Origin: JACDBD01 sp050743385
GTDB taxonomy: Bacteria > Actinomycetota > Acidimicrobiia > IMCC26256 > JACDBD01
Direction of reading: 5' to 3'
Assembly (NCBI GenBank): GCA_050743385.1
Contig: JBOGFJ010000234.1
Coordinates: 1-14,241 of the forward strand
DNA: 14,241 bases
Part shown: in pieces, positions 1 to 6,203 of the stretch
Layout of the letters: the number at the start of each line of letters is the position of its first letter
Position numbering within the stretch: the stretch's first letter is position 1
The notes under the pieces: generated by a model
Told to the model about the DNA's origin: nothing
Database searches by the model: none
What the model saw: only the letters and a program-made list of their open reading frames with translations
Made by a program: the position numbers and the translations under genes

Positions 1-392
1 GCGAAGAAGAGCTCGTGGTCGAACATCTCCTTGCGCTCGAAGGTCTCGCACCGGAGCCACGCGATGCAGTCGGGTACGACCGGCAGCCCGTCGACCATGT
101 CGAGGTGCTCGGTGGCGATGTGGCGGAAGCGGCGCCCCGGGTACGAGAAGTACTGCCCGGCATCGATCTGGTCGCCGGCGAGGATCGAGACCGAGAACAC
201 TCCCGCTGCCGCCATCACCGGATGGGTGTCGTGCTTCGGCGACACCGACGCCATCACGATCGGCTCCTCGAAGCTCACCTGGCTGATCCAGTGCGAGCAG
301 TACGCCCGCACCAGCCCGTCGTGCTCGGCCGCGACCACCTGCACGCCTCGGATCATCTGTCCCAGCGCGCGCTTGAGCTTGGGGTCGATCAT
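1..392 (-). CDS. Flavin reductase-like FMN-binding protein (partial, C-terminus outside window)
   Basis: The minus strand encodes about 130 residues from an ATG at 392 that stay open to the left edge, so the C-terminus is missing. The segment begins MIDPKLKRALGQMIRGVQVV, then has a stretch around residues 34-45 (SHWISQVSFEEP) and VSPKHDTHP, followed by GVFSVSILAGDQ. This is the layout of the flavin reductase-like, FMN-binding split-barrel family: an N-terminal helix, a strand reading substrate-free flavin chemistry, then the conserved FSVSIL core. Members bind FMN or FAD and either reduce it with NAD(P)H for a partner monooxygenase or act as flavoprotein oxidoreductases; the substrate cannot be told here. 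It starts 10 bases after the stop of the small coiled-coil gene, so the two are probably co-transcribed. No good Shine-Dalgarno sequence precedes this ATG. Family assignment is fairly secure, exact role is not. Confidence 0.8.
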   Translation of the reverse strand, partial: MIDPKLKRALGQMIRGVQVVAAEHDGLVRAYCSHWISQVSFEEPIVMASVSPKHDTHPVMAAAGVFSVSILAGDQIDAGQYFSYPGRRFRHIATEHLDMVDGLPVVPDCIAWLRCETFERKEMFDHELFF

Positions 393-402
393 GGCATCGC
401 CG

Positions 403-675
403 TCAGCCGGAGCCCGTCTTCTCTGCCGCCAGCGCTTCCTTGTACTCCTCGAGCGCCCGCCGATGGCCGTTGAGGCCCGATCCGACGACGCCTCCGTCGC
501 GCACCTCCTTCACGACCTTCTCGAGCTTCTTCACCCGCTCGTAGATGTCGTCCTCCTCGTTGGCGGAGACGACCTGGTCGAAGGCGTCGTGGATGCTGTC
601 GAGGTGCCGACGGAACTGCCCGTACTCGTCGTCGAGCCGCTTCTTCGCCTCAGCCACCGACTTCTGCTTGGCCAT
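403..675 (-). CDS. Small charged coiled-coil protein, function unknown
   Basis: A 90-residue protein starting MAKQKSVAEAKKRLDDEYGQ. It is very rich in Lys, Glu, Asp and Arg, has no cysteine, signal peptide or membrane segment, and is predicted by eye to be mostly helical with heptad-like spacing at residues 42-60 (DDIYERVKKLEKVVKEVRD). A short glycine-containing break (GGVVGSGLNG, 61-70) separates it from a final helix. The ATG at 675 is chosen over the ATG at 684 and upstream starts because a GGGAGG sequence (685-690 on the plus strand) lies 9 bases before it but touches the ATG at 684. It lies upstream of, and probably in one operon with, the flavin-reductase-like gene and is divergent from dtd. 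I do not recognise the family; a structural or partner-binding role is possible but unsupported. Confidence 0.75.
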   Translation of the reverse strand: MAKQKSVAEAKKRLDDEYGQFRRHLDSIHDAFDQVVSANEEDDIYERVKKLEKVVKEVRDGGVVGSGLNGHRRALEEYKEALAAEKTGSG

Positions 676-684
676 GCGATCCAT

Positions 685-690
685 CCTCCC
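685..690 (-). promoter_or_regulatory. Ribosome binding site deciding the start of the coiled-coil gene
   Basis: The minus strand reads GGGAGG here, 9 bases before the ATG at 675. The alternative ATG at 684 directly abuts it and would have no spacer, so this site selects the 675 start. Confidence 0.65.
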
Positions 691-710
691 GAGAGGTGAA
701 CTCGCCAGCC

Positions 711-716
711 TAGGGT
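711..716 (+). promoter_or_regulatory. Probable -10 element (TAGGGT) for leaderless dtd mRNA
   Basis: TAGGGT ends 6 bases before the GTG of dtd at 723, placing the expected transcription start at or next to the first base of the start codon. No clear -35 hexamer and no Shine-Dalgarno sequence are visible. The same arrangement recurs at four other starts in this window. Confidence 0.55.
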
Positions 717-722
717 CCTCCC

Positions 723-1160
723 GTGCGGGCACTCGTCCAGCGGGTCACCGAAGCCCGTGTCGTCATCGACGATGACGTCGTGGGGGAGATCGGCTCCGGC
801 CTGTGCGTGCTCGTGGGCGTGACGCACGACGACAGCCCCACGTCCGCCGGTCGCCTGGCCGAGAAGGTCTGGCGCCTCCGCGTCTTCGACGACGCCGCCG
901 GCGTGATGAACCTGGCCGTCTCGGAGGTCGGCGGCCGGGTGCTCGTGGTCTCGCAGTTCACGCTCTACGGCGACACCCGCCGGGGCCGGCGGCCGTCGTG
1001 GGCGGCGGCGGCACCGCCTGCTCGGGCGGTCACCCTCGTCGACTTCTTCACCGCCACCCTGCACGACCTGGGCGCCGAGGTGGGGACCGGCCGTTTCGGC
1101 GCCCACATGCGCCTCGAGCTGGTCAATGACGGCCCCGTCACCCTCCTGCTGGAGTCCTGA
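723..1160 (+). CDS. dtd: D-aminoacyl-tRNA deacylase
   Basis: A 145-residue protein, the usual length for bacterial DTD. It hydrolyses the ester bond of D-aminoacyl-tRNAs (and glycyl-tRNA-Ala mischarges) in the cytoplasm, keeping D-amino acids out of proteins. Diagnostic features are the N-terminal MRALVQRVTEARV strand, the catalytic-loop motif SQFTLYGDTRRGRRPSW at 77-93 with Thr80, and the C-terminal GRFGAHM then LVNDGPVT (133-140), whose Gly137-Pro138 is the cis-Gly-Pro pair that reads substrate chirality. The start is the GTG at 723, which gives the canonical N-terminus and sits 6 bases after a TAGGGT hexamer, suggesting a leaderless transcript. It is divergent from the coiled-coil gene with only 47 bases between starts. 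Nothing in the sequence looks damaged. Confidence 0.95.
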   Translation: MRALVQRVTEARVVIDDDVVGEIGSGLCVLVGVTHDDSPTSAGRLAEKVWRLRVFDDAAGVMNLAVSEVGGRVLVVSQFTLYGDTRRGRRPSWAAAAPPARAVTLVDFFTATLHDLGAEVGTGRFGAHMRLELVNDGPVTLLLES

Positions 1161-1176
1161 CGGAACATCAGGTTTG

Positions 1177-1199
1177 AGCGGCCCCCAGCGGGGGATGCT
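1177..1199 (+). terminator. Weak hairpin downstream of dtd
   Basis: CCCCC (1182-1186) pairs with GGGGG (1190-1194) across a 3-base loop. Outer AGC/GCT and one G-T pair extend the stem past a single G/A mismatch. No run of T follows, so it is at best a weak intrinsic terminator or processing site 17 bases after the dtd stop. Confidence 0.35.
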
Positions 1200-1289
1200 G
1201 CGCCAAATCGGCGCTACCCTTCGGCCCGATTCCACCCTCTGCGTGGTCTCCCTTCGGTGGGGCGCACGCGGGCGACGACCGGACCGGTG

Positions 1290-1601
1290 ATGGAACGGAT
1301 CGACTCCACCCACAGCACCTGGATCTTCGACACCGAGCGGATGCGATTCCGCCGGCTACCGAAGGGCGCCGACCCGTCCTCCCCGTCGCTCGAGAGCGAC
1401 TGGGAGCCGTACTTCGCGCTCGACATCGACGCCGAGACCGGCGCGTTCACGGTCGCGCTCAACGAAGACCGTACGCGGCTGCTGCGGGCATGGCGGGCCG
1501 ACGCGAAGCCGCCCGCACCCACCGGTCCCGACCAGACCACCGAGCTCGGCACGAACGAGCTGCGTCTCGAGACCTCACGCGAGGGCAACTCCGAAGCCTG
1601 A
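1290..1601 (+). CDS. Small conserved-looking protein of unknown function
   Basis: A 103-residue soluble protein starting MERIDSTHSTWIFDTERMRF. Residues 6-75 look like a compact domain: a WIFDTERMRFRRLPKG segment (11-26), DWEPYFALDID (38-48), then TGAFTVALNEDRTRLLRAW (50-69). The last 30 residues are Pro-, Thr- and Glu-rich and probably disordered. There is no cysteine, signal peptide or membrane segment. The ATG at 1290 is preferred because homology-like order begins there, though GTG codons at 1257 and 1287 are in frame and no convincing Shine-Dalgarno sequence decides between them. It lies alone between dtd and pcrA, on the same strand. I do not recognise a named family; codon use matches its neighbours, supporting a real gene. 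No function is proposed. Confidence 0.75.
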   Translation: MERIDSTHSTWIFDTERMRFRRLPKGADPSSPSLESDWEPYFALDIDAETGAFTVALNEDRTRLLRAWRADAKPPAPTGPDQTTELGTNELRLETSREGNSEA

Positions 1602-1636
1602 GCGACGCGGAGGTCGGGTTCGGGGCAACGCGTCGG

Positions 1637-1642
1637 TACGCT
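1637..1642 (+). promoter_or_regulatory. Probable -10 element (TACGCT) for pcrA
   Basis: TACGCT ends 8 bases before the ATG at 1651, within the 49-base gap after the preceding gene. The spacing fits a leaderless or near-leaderless transcript of the pcrA-mgtC-osmC operon. Confidence 0.45.
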
Positions 1643-1650
1643 GGCGGGGC

Positions 1651-3945
1651 ATGCCTCGTTCTCCCGATGCCGGTCTTCTCGCCGGGCTGAATCCCGTGCA
1701 GCGCGAGGCCGCGGCCGCGCCCGACGGTCCGCTGCTCGTGATCGCCGGTGCGGGCTCGGGCAAGACCCGCGTGCTCACACACCGCATCGCGTACCTCATC
1801 GCCGAGCGCGAGGTCTCGCCGTTCGGGCTGCTCGCGATCACGTTCACGAACAAGGCGGCGGGCGAGATGAAGGAGCGGGTTGCCGGGCTCGTCGGCCCGG
1901 TGGCTCGACGCATGTGGGTGTCGACCTTCCACTCGGCGTGCGCTCGCATCCTGCGCCGGGAGGCGCCGAAGCTCGGCTACCGGTCGTCGTTCTCGATCTA
2001 CGACCAGTCCGACTCGGTGCGTCTCGTCGACTACGTGCGCCGCGACCTCGATCTCGATCCCAAGCGGTTCCCACCCCGCCGCCTCCACTCCGCGATCTCG
2101 GCGATGAAGAACGAGCTCGTCACCGTCGAGCAGGCCCAAGCCGACGCCATGACGCTTCCCGAGCGTCGCCTCGCCGACGTGTACCGCGAGTATCAGCGCC
2201 GCCTGCTCGAGGCGTCGGCCACCGACTTCGACGATCTGCTCCTCTTGAGCGTGCGGCTGTTTCGCGAGCACGCCGACTCGCTGGCGCACTGGCGGGGCCG
2301 GTTCCACCACGTGCTCGTCGACGAGTTCCAGGACACGAATGCCGCCCAGTGGGAGCTGGTGCGCCTGCTGTCCGAGGAGCACCGCAACGTCACCGTTGTC
2401 GGCGATCAAGACCAGAGTGTGTACCGCTTCCGCGGGGCCGACTACCGCAACCTCGTGCGCTTCGAGGAGGTGTTCCCCGAGGCGACGGTCGTGGTGCTCG
2501 AGCAGAACTACCGCTCGACCCAGCGGATCCTCGACGCCGCGAACGCCGTCATCGCCAACAACGCCGCCCGCAAGCCCAAGCACCTCTGGACCGAGCAGGT
2601 CGGCGGCGAGCTCATCACCCGCTACCAGGCGGAGGACGAGCGCGACGAGGCGGCGTTCTTGGCCCACGAGATCGCGCGTCTCACCGACACCGAGGGCTGC
2701 CGCTTCTCCGACCTCGCGGTCTTCTACCGCACCAACGCCCAGAGCCGCGTGATCGAGGAGGCGCTGGTACGCGCCGGTATCCCGTACCGCGTCGTGGGTG
2801 GCGTGAAGTTCTACGACCGGCGGGAGGTCAAGGACGCGTTGGCCTACCTCCGCAGCCTCGTGAACCCCGACGACGAGGTCAGCTGGAGGCGCATCGTCAA
2901 CACGCCCAAACGCGGCGTCGGCGACACGTCGGTTGCCAAGGTCACCGCCCACGCCCAATCGTCTGGGCTCACGTTCCGGGCGGCGCTGCGGCAGGCGGCC
3001 GCCGCCGGCGTCGGTGGCAAGGCGCTCGGCGGCATCCACGACCTGCTCGAGATCATGGAAGAGGTCGAAGGCGCGACCGAGACCGGCGTCGCCGCGACCG
3101 TCGAGGCCGTGCTCGAAGACACCGGCTACCTCGCCGAGCTCGAGGCGGAGCGGTCGCTCGAGGCCGAGTCGCGCATCGAGAACCTCCGCGAGCTCGTCGG
3201 GGTGTGCCGGGAGTTCGACGAGGCACTCGCCCGGGGCGACATCACCGGGCTGGCCGGCATCGCGGGCGCGGAGGGCGACGGCGACGAAGCCTCGGTGCCG
3301 ACCGGCCTCGGTCGGGTGCAGGCATTCCTCGAGGCGGTCGGCCTGGTCACCGACCTCGACGACCTCGACGGCGACCAGAGCACCGTCACGCTGATGACGC
3401 TGCACACGGCGAAGGGGCTCGAATTCCCGGTGGTGTTCCTCACCGGGCTCGAAGACGGCGTCTTTCCGCATGTGCGCAGCCTCGGAGACCCCGACGAGCT
3501 CGAGGAGGAGCGGCGCCTCTGCTACGTCGGGATCACCCGGGCCCAGGAGCGCCTTTATCTGTGCCACGCCTGGAGCCGTACGCTCTTCGGGGCCACCGAC
3601 TACTACCCCCCGAGCCGCTTCCTCGACGAGATCCCCGAGGAGCTCGTGCAGGCGCTGGGCGTCGAGCGTGGCCGGGGGATCGGCGCCCATCGCGAGGCGG
3701 TCGTGTCGGCGGCGCTGCGACGCTCCGAAGACGGCGGCGTCGCGCCCACTGCCGGAGCGTCCGGCGGGCGCGGCGCGGAGCATCTCGGCCTCAAGATCGG
3801 CGATGACGTCGGTCACGAGACCTTTGGTGAGGGGGTGGTGCTCGACCTGATCGGGCAGGGTGAGCGCACCGAGGCCCTGATCCAATTCCGCGACGTCGGC
3901 GAGAAGCGCTTGCTGCTCGCGTGGGCACCACTCCAGAAGCTATGA
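1651..3945 (+). CDS. pcrA: ATP-dependent 3'-5' DNA helicase PcrA/UvrD
   Basis: A 764-residue superfamily 1A helicase that unwinds DNA 3' to 5' in nucleotide excision and mismatch repair, replication-fork rescue and removal of stalled RNA polymerase. All motifs are visible: Q motif LNPVQREAA (13-21), Walker A AGAGSGKT (32-39), Ia ITFTNKAAGEMKER (63-76), Walker B VDEFQDTN (223-230), III GDQDQSVYRFRGAD (251-264), IV EQNYRST (284-290), V TLHTAKGLEFPVVF (583-596) and VI YVGITRAQERLYL (625-637). The C-terminal GEGVV...LIQF...EKRLLL region (about 725-757) is the Tudor-like domain that in PcrA/UvrD contacts RNA polymerase. Length is close to that of mycobacterial UvrD1. Motif III has Gln253 where Asp or Ala is common. 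It heads an operon: mgtC begins 10 bases after its stop. The ATG at 1651 gives the expected N-terminus. Confidence 0.96.
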   Translation: MPRSPDAGLLAGLNPVQREAAAAPDGPLLVIAGAGSGKTRVLTHRIAYLIAEREVSPFGLLAITFTNKAAGEMKERVAGLVGPVARRMWVSTFHSACARILRREAPKLGYRSSFSIYDQSDSVRLVDYVRRDLDLDPKRFPPRRLHSAISAMKNELVTVEQAQADAMTLPERRLADVYREYQRRLLEASATDFDDLLLLSVRLFREHADSLAHWRGRFHHVLVDEFQDTNAAQWELVRLLSEEHRNVTVVGDQDQSVYRFRGADYRNLVRFEEVFPEATVVVLEQNYRSTQRILDAANAVIANNAARKPKHLWTEQVGGELITRYQAEDERDEAAFLAHEIARLTDTEGCRFSDLAVFYRTNAQSRVIEEALVRAGIPYRVVGGVKFYDRREVKDALAYLRSLVNPDDEVSWRRIVNTPKRGVGDTSVAKVTAHAQSSGLTFRAALRQAAAAGVGGKALGGIHDLLEIMEEVEGATETGVAATVEAVLEDTGYLAELEAERSLEAESRIENLRELVGVCREFDEALARGDITGLAGIAGAEGDGDEASVPTGLGRVQAFLEAVGLVTDLDDLDGDQSTVTLMTLHTAKGLEFPVVFLTGLEDGVFPHVRSLGDPDELEEERRLCYVGITRAQERLYLCHAWSRTLFGATDYYPPSRFLDEIPEELVQALGVERGRGIGAHREAVVSAALRRSEDGGVAPTAGASGGRGAEHLGLKIGDDVGHETFGEGVVLDLIGQGERTEALIQFRDVGEKRLLLAWAPLQKL

Positions 3946-3955
3946 GGCCCATGAC

Positions 3956-4657
3956 ATGACGGACGTGCTCGCGCTGAGCGAGTGGGAGATGGTCCTCCGG
4001 GTGGTTCTCGCGGTGGCCCTGGGCGCGGTCATCGGCGTCGACCGTGAGATCGACGCCCAGGCTGCCGGGTTCCGCACCCACGTGCTCGTCTGCCTCGGGG
4101 CCGCCGTCTTCGGGTTGATCTCGGTGCACGCCTTCGATCCGTTCGTGGCCGAGCGCGCTCGCACCAACGTGAACGTCGACGTCACCAGGGTGGCGTCGAA
4201 TGTCGTCGTGGGGATCGGCTTCCTGGGCGGCGGCGCGATCCTGAAATACGGCGCGACCGTACGCGGCCTCACGACCGCGGCGTCGATGTGGGTCACCGCC
4301 GCCATCGGACTCGCGGTCGGCGTCGGCTACTACTGGGCCGCGATCGCGGCCACGCTCGCGACGTTGGCTGCCCTCGTGGGCTTCCGCTATCTGCGGAGCT
4401 GGATTCGTGACCGGTTCGCCCGCCAGTCGGAGCTGGTGACGTTCCGGCTGCGGCCGGGGGCCGATCCGAGTGGACTTGTCACCGCCGTCAACGAGCTTGC
4501 CGACGTCAGCGTGCGCAGCATGCGAATCGACACCACCGAGGGCAACACCGATGTCACGGTCGGACTCAAGTCCGAGCCCACGGTGCGCCTCGACACCCGC
4601 CTCGCTCCCCTCGCCACGCATCCCGACGTGGAGGAGTTCTCGTTGGAGGAGCGGTGA
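3956..4657 (+). CDS. MgtC/SapB family membrane protein
   Basis: A 233-residue inner-membrane protein. The N-terminal part (about 12-145) holds several hydrophobic helices and the family signatures AVIGVDREIDAQAAGFRTHV (24-43) and GIGFLGGGAIL (86-96) followed by VRGLTTAASMWVTAAIGLA (102-120). The cytosolic C-terminal part (158-233) has the size and strand/helix pattern of the ACT-like domain found in longer MgtC proteins. MgtC of Salmonella and M. tuberculosis supports growth at low Mg2+ and inside macrophages, in Salmonella partly by inhibiting the F1Fo ATP synthase; in a free-living organism the role is unclear. It follows pcrA by 10 bases and its TGA overlaps the GTG of osmC. ATGs at 3951 and 3956 are both close, but only 3956 is in this frame. 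Family call is secure, physiological role is inferred. Confidence 0.92.
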   Translation: MTDVLALSEWEMVLRVVLAVALGAVIGVDREIDAQAAGFRTHVLVCLGAAVFGLISVHAFDPFVAERARTNVNVDVTRVASNVVVGIGFLGGGAILKYGATVRGLTTAASMWVTAAIGLAVGVGYYWAAIAATLATLAALVGFRYLRSWIRDRFARQSELVTFRLRPGADPSGLVTAVNELADVSVRSMRIDTTEGNTDVTVGLKSEPTVRLDTRLAPLATHPDVEEFSLEER

Positions 4658-5121
4658 CGTCTGATCGTGTCCACCATTACCGTGCGCGGTGTTCGTGGCG
4701 GGGCTCGACCGCCGTCGGGTACGACCGCTACGGGCGCGCGCACACGAGCACCGCCCCGCCCGCCGCCACGGAGCTCGCGCTCACGTCCGATCCCGCCTTC
4801 CGGGGAGATCCCGAGCGTCTCAATCCCGAGCAGCTGCTGCTGGTGGCGGCGGCCTCGTGCCAACTGCTGTCGTTCCTCGCCGCTGCCGCCCGCGCCCGCA
4901 TCGACGTGCTCGAGTACGACGACGACGCCGAGGCCGAGATGGACATGGACGACCGCCCGGCCCGCATCACGCGCATCACTCTCCGGCCCCGGATCGTGGT
5001 CGCCGCCGGCGCGCCGCGCGATCGTGTCGAGCACCTCGTCGAGGTCGCCCATCGCGAGTGCTTCATCGCGAACTCGCTGCGTTCCGAGATGACGATCGAG
5101 CCGGCGATCGCCATTCGCTAG
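4654..5121 (+). CDS. OsmC/Ohr family peroxiredoxin-like protein
   Basis: A 155-residue cytoplasmic protein of the OsmC/Ohr fold, whose members reduce organic hydroperoxides with a pair of cysteines. Both redox cysteines are present in family context: Cys69 in NPEQLLLVAAASCQLLSFL (57-75), the peroxidatic site on the long central helix, and Cys136 in VEVAHRECFIANSL (129-142). The N-terminal strand YDRYGRAHTS and the LNPEQLL motif also match. The GTG start at 4654 shares a GTGA overlap with the mgtC stop, showing translational coupling in the pcrA-mgtC-osmC operon. The AHxxC...N form at the second cysteine fits the general OsmC group (often written AHRECFIANSL) rather than classical Ohr, so the natural substrate is uncertain. 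The stop TAG shares the tetranucleotide CTAG with the stop of the convergent gene. Confidence 0.92.
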   Translation: MTSDRVHHYRARCSWRGSTAVGYDRYGRAHTSTAPPAATELALTSDPAFRGDPERLNPEQLLLVAAASCQLLSFLAAAARARIDVLEYDDDAEAEMDMDDRPARITRITLRPRIVVAAGAPRDRVEHLVEVAHRECFIANSLRSEMTIEPAIAIR

Positions 5122-5579
5122 CCCGCCGTCGGGGCGGTCGCGGGGAGGCGGCGGCGGACGTCGATCGTCACGACGCCCTCCTCGTCACCGGTCTCGGGAA
5201 TGGTGGTCTCGAACCGCTCGAGCTCGTCGCTGCGAAAGCGGTTGTCGCCACACTCGAACCGGTCGAGCTGTGCCTTCCACTTCACGCTGCACCCCGGCAG
5301 GCCTCGCTGGTGGGTGGCGATGGCGACGATCTCGCCGTCCTCTTCCGCGATCCAGAAGCTGCGATTCCCCCCGAACTGATCGGGCACGAAGAACGGCCCC
5401 TCTTCGAGTTGATCGCGGATACTCGACTCCAGCCCGAACTTCACGGGCCCGGGATCCCTCGGAGGGCTGCCGCCACGGTCGGTCGAGACGAACAGCAGCA
5501 CCGCGACCGCCACACCCGCCAGTAACACCGCCGCGCCCGCGACCACGAGGAGGCGGAGGTCGTCGCGCGCGGGTGGCAT
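5118..5579 (-). CDS. Membrane-anchored protein with a degenerate Rieske-like domain
   Basis: A 153-residue protein. Residues 9-32 form one hydrophobic helix after a short Arg/Asp-rich start, with the rest probably outside the membrane, as a signal anchor. Residues 61-125 read like a Rieske [2Fe-2S] domain: DGEIVAIATH (81-90) matches the strand ending in box I, GCSVKW (96-101) matches the segment after box I, and LDRFECGDNRF (105-115) matches the approach to box II. Rieske proteins need CxH and CxxH. Here box I is Ala88-Thr-His90 and box II is Cys110-Gly-Asp-Asn113, so one Cys and one His are lost and a cluster is unlikely to form. The ATG at 5579 is chosen because it is followed at once by the anchor. 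The gene is divergent from the B12 gene and convergent with osmC. The homology is my reading and needs a profile search; function is unknown. Confidence 0.75.
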   Translation of the reverse strand: MPPARDDLRLLVVAGAAVLLAGVAVAVLLFVSTDRGGSPPRDPGPVKFGLESSIRDQLEEGPFFVPDQFGGNRSFWIAEEDGEIVAIATHQRGLPGCSVKWKAQLDRFECGDNRFRSDELERFETTIPETGDEEGVVTIDVRRRLPATAPTAG

Positions 5580-5634
5580 GCCGGTAGTGAAGGCGGCCCG
5601 GCCGGCTCGGGTCCAGTCGGGCGAGGAAGCTGGG

Positions 5635-5640
5635 TATGGT
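5635..5640 (+). promoter_or_regulatory. Probable -10 element (TATGGT) for the B12-binding gene
   Basis: TATGGT lies 24 bases before the ATG at 5665, which fits a short 5' leader of about 18 bases carrying the G-rich GGGGGTGG (5654-5661) as a likely ribosome binding site. This gene therefore appears to have a leader, unlike several neighbours. Confidence 0.45.
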
Positions 5641-5664
5641 GAGCGACCCGAACGGGGGTGGATC

Positions 5665-6081
5665 ATGGAACGCCGCTACCGCGTCGTCATCGCCAAACCC
5701 GGCCTCGACGGCCACGACCGCGGCGCCAAGGTCATCGCCCGCGCCCTTCGCGACTCGGGCTTCGAGGTGATCTACACCGGGCTCCACCAGACCCCCGAGC
5801 AGGTGGCCGAGACCGCCCTCCAGGAGGACGCCGACGCGGTCGGTCTGTCCGTCCTGTCGGGCGCGCACCTCACGTTGTTCCCGAAGGTCGTCGCGCTCCT
5901 GCGTGAGAAGGGGGTCGGCGACGTGCTCGTGTTCGGCGGCGGCATCATCCCGGACGCCGACATCACCGCGCTCCGGGATGCAGGGGTCGCGGCGCTGTTC
6001 ACGCCGGGGGCCCCGCTGTCCGAGATCACGGGCTGGCTCGAGCAGGCGCTCGACACCAGGGAATCGGAGCCCGCGGAGTAG
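5665..6081 (+). CDS. Stand-alone cobalamin-binding subunit of methylmalonyl-CoA mutase type
   Basis: A 138-residue protein equal in size to the separate small subunits of two-part acyl-CoA mutases. It carries the base-off/His-on B12 signature: DGHDRG at 15-20 with His17 as the lower cobalt ligand, SVL at 62-64, and FGGGIIPDADI (90-100) with the glycines that hold the nucleotide tail. The start RYRVVIAKPGLDGHDRGAKV and end LFTPGAP are typical of methylmalonyl-CoA mutase C-terminal domains rather than of methionine synthase. It would combine with a TIM-barrel catalytic subunit, not present in this window, to isomerise an acyl-CoA such as methylmalonyl-CoA to succinyl-CoA. The ATG at 5665 has a G-rich ribosome site and follows a TATGGT hexamer. 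It sits 122 bases upstream of sucCD, which uses succinyl-CoA. The true partner and substrate (methylmalonyl-, ethylmalonyl- or isobutyryl-CoA type) cannot be decided here. Confidence 0.88.
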   Translation: MERRYRVVIAKPGLDGHDRGAKVIARALRDSGFEVIYTGLHQTPEQVAETALQEDADAVGLSVLSGAHLTLFPKVVALLREKGVGDVLVFGGGIIPDADITALRDAGVAALFTPGAPLSEITGWLEQALDTRESEPAE

Positions 6082-6087
6082 GCCAAG

Positions 6088-6093
6088 TAGGGT
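6088..6093 (+). promoter_or_regulatory. Possible -10 element (TAGGGT) for the sucCD operon
   Basis: TAGGGT begins 7 bases after the stop of the B12 gene and is identical to the hexamer before dtd. If used, it would give sucC a leader of about 105 bases containing the hairpin described at 6125-6148. Confidence 0.3.
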
Positions 6094-6124
6094 GCGGCGG
6101 CCGGAGCGACCGGAGGGAGCGGAG

Positions 6125-6148
6125 GCCGCTCGCCAGCGAACGAGCGGC
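6125..6148 (+). promoter_or_regulatory. Hairpin in the sucC leader
   Basis: GCCGCTCG (6125-6132) and CGAGCGGC (6141-6148) form a perfect 8-base-pair stem with an 8-base loop. An alternative pairing of GCGGCC (6097-6102) with GGCCGC (6124-6129) uses the same left arm and would exclude it. There is no T run, so it is not a standard intrinsic terminator. It may be a terminator of the B12 gene, a leader structure, or chance in GC-rich DNA. The surrounding 6100-6203 region is rich in GAGCGA/GAGCGG-like words. Confidence 0.4.
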
Positions 6149-6203
6149 AATCTGCCACCACCCCGTAGGCCGCTGATGCAGCCGAGCGAGTGAGCGAGAA
6201 AAG

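Noticed and set aside
1914..3806. Open frame of 630 codons in a second plus-strand frame within pcrA
   Set aside because: Almost entirely Arg, Pro, Ala and Gly, typical of an off-frame reading of GC-rich coding sequence.
1459..3885. Long open frame (808 codons) on the minus strand opposite pcrA
   Set aside because: It is antisense to a gene with all helicase motifs, its composition (rich in Val, Glu, Arg, His) is that of a GC-rich shadow frame, and it has no recognisable domain.
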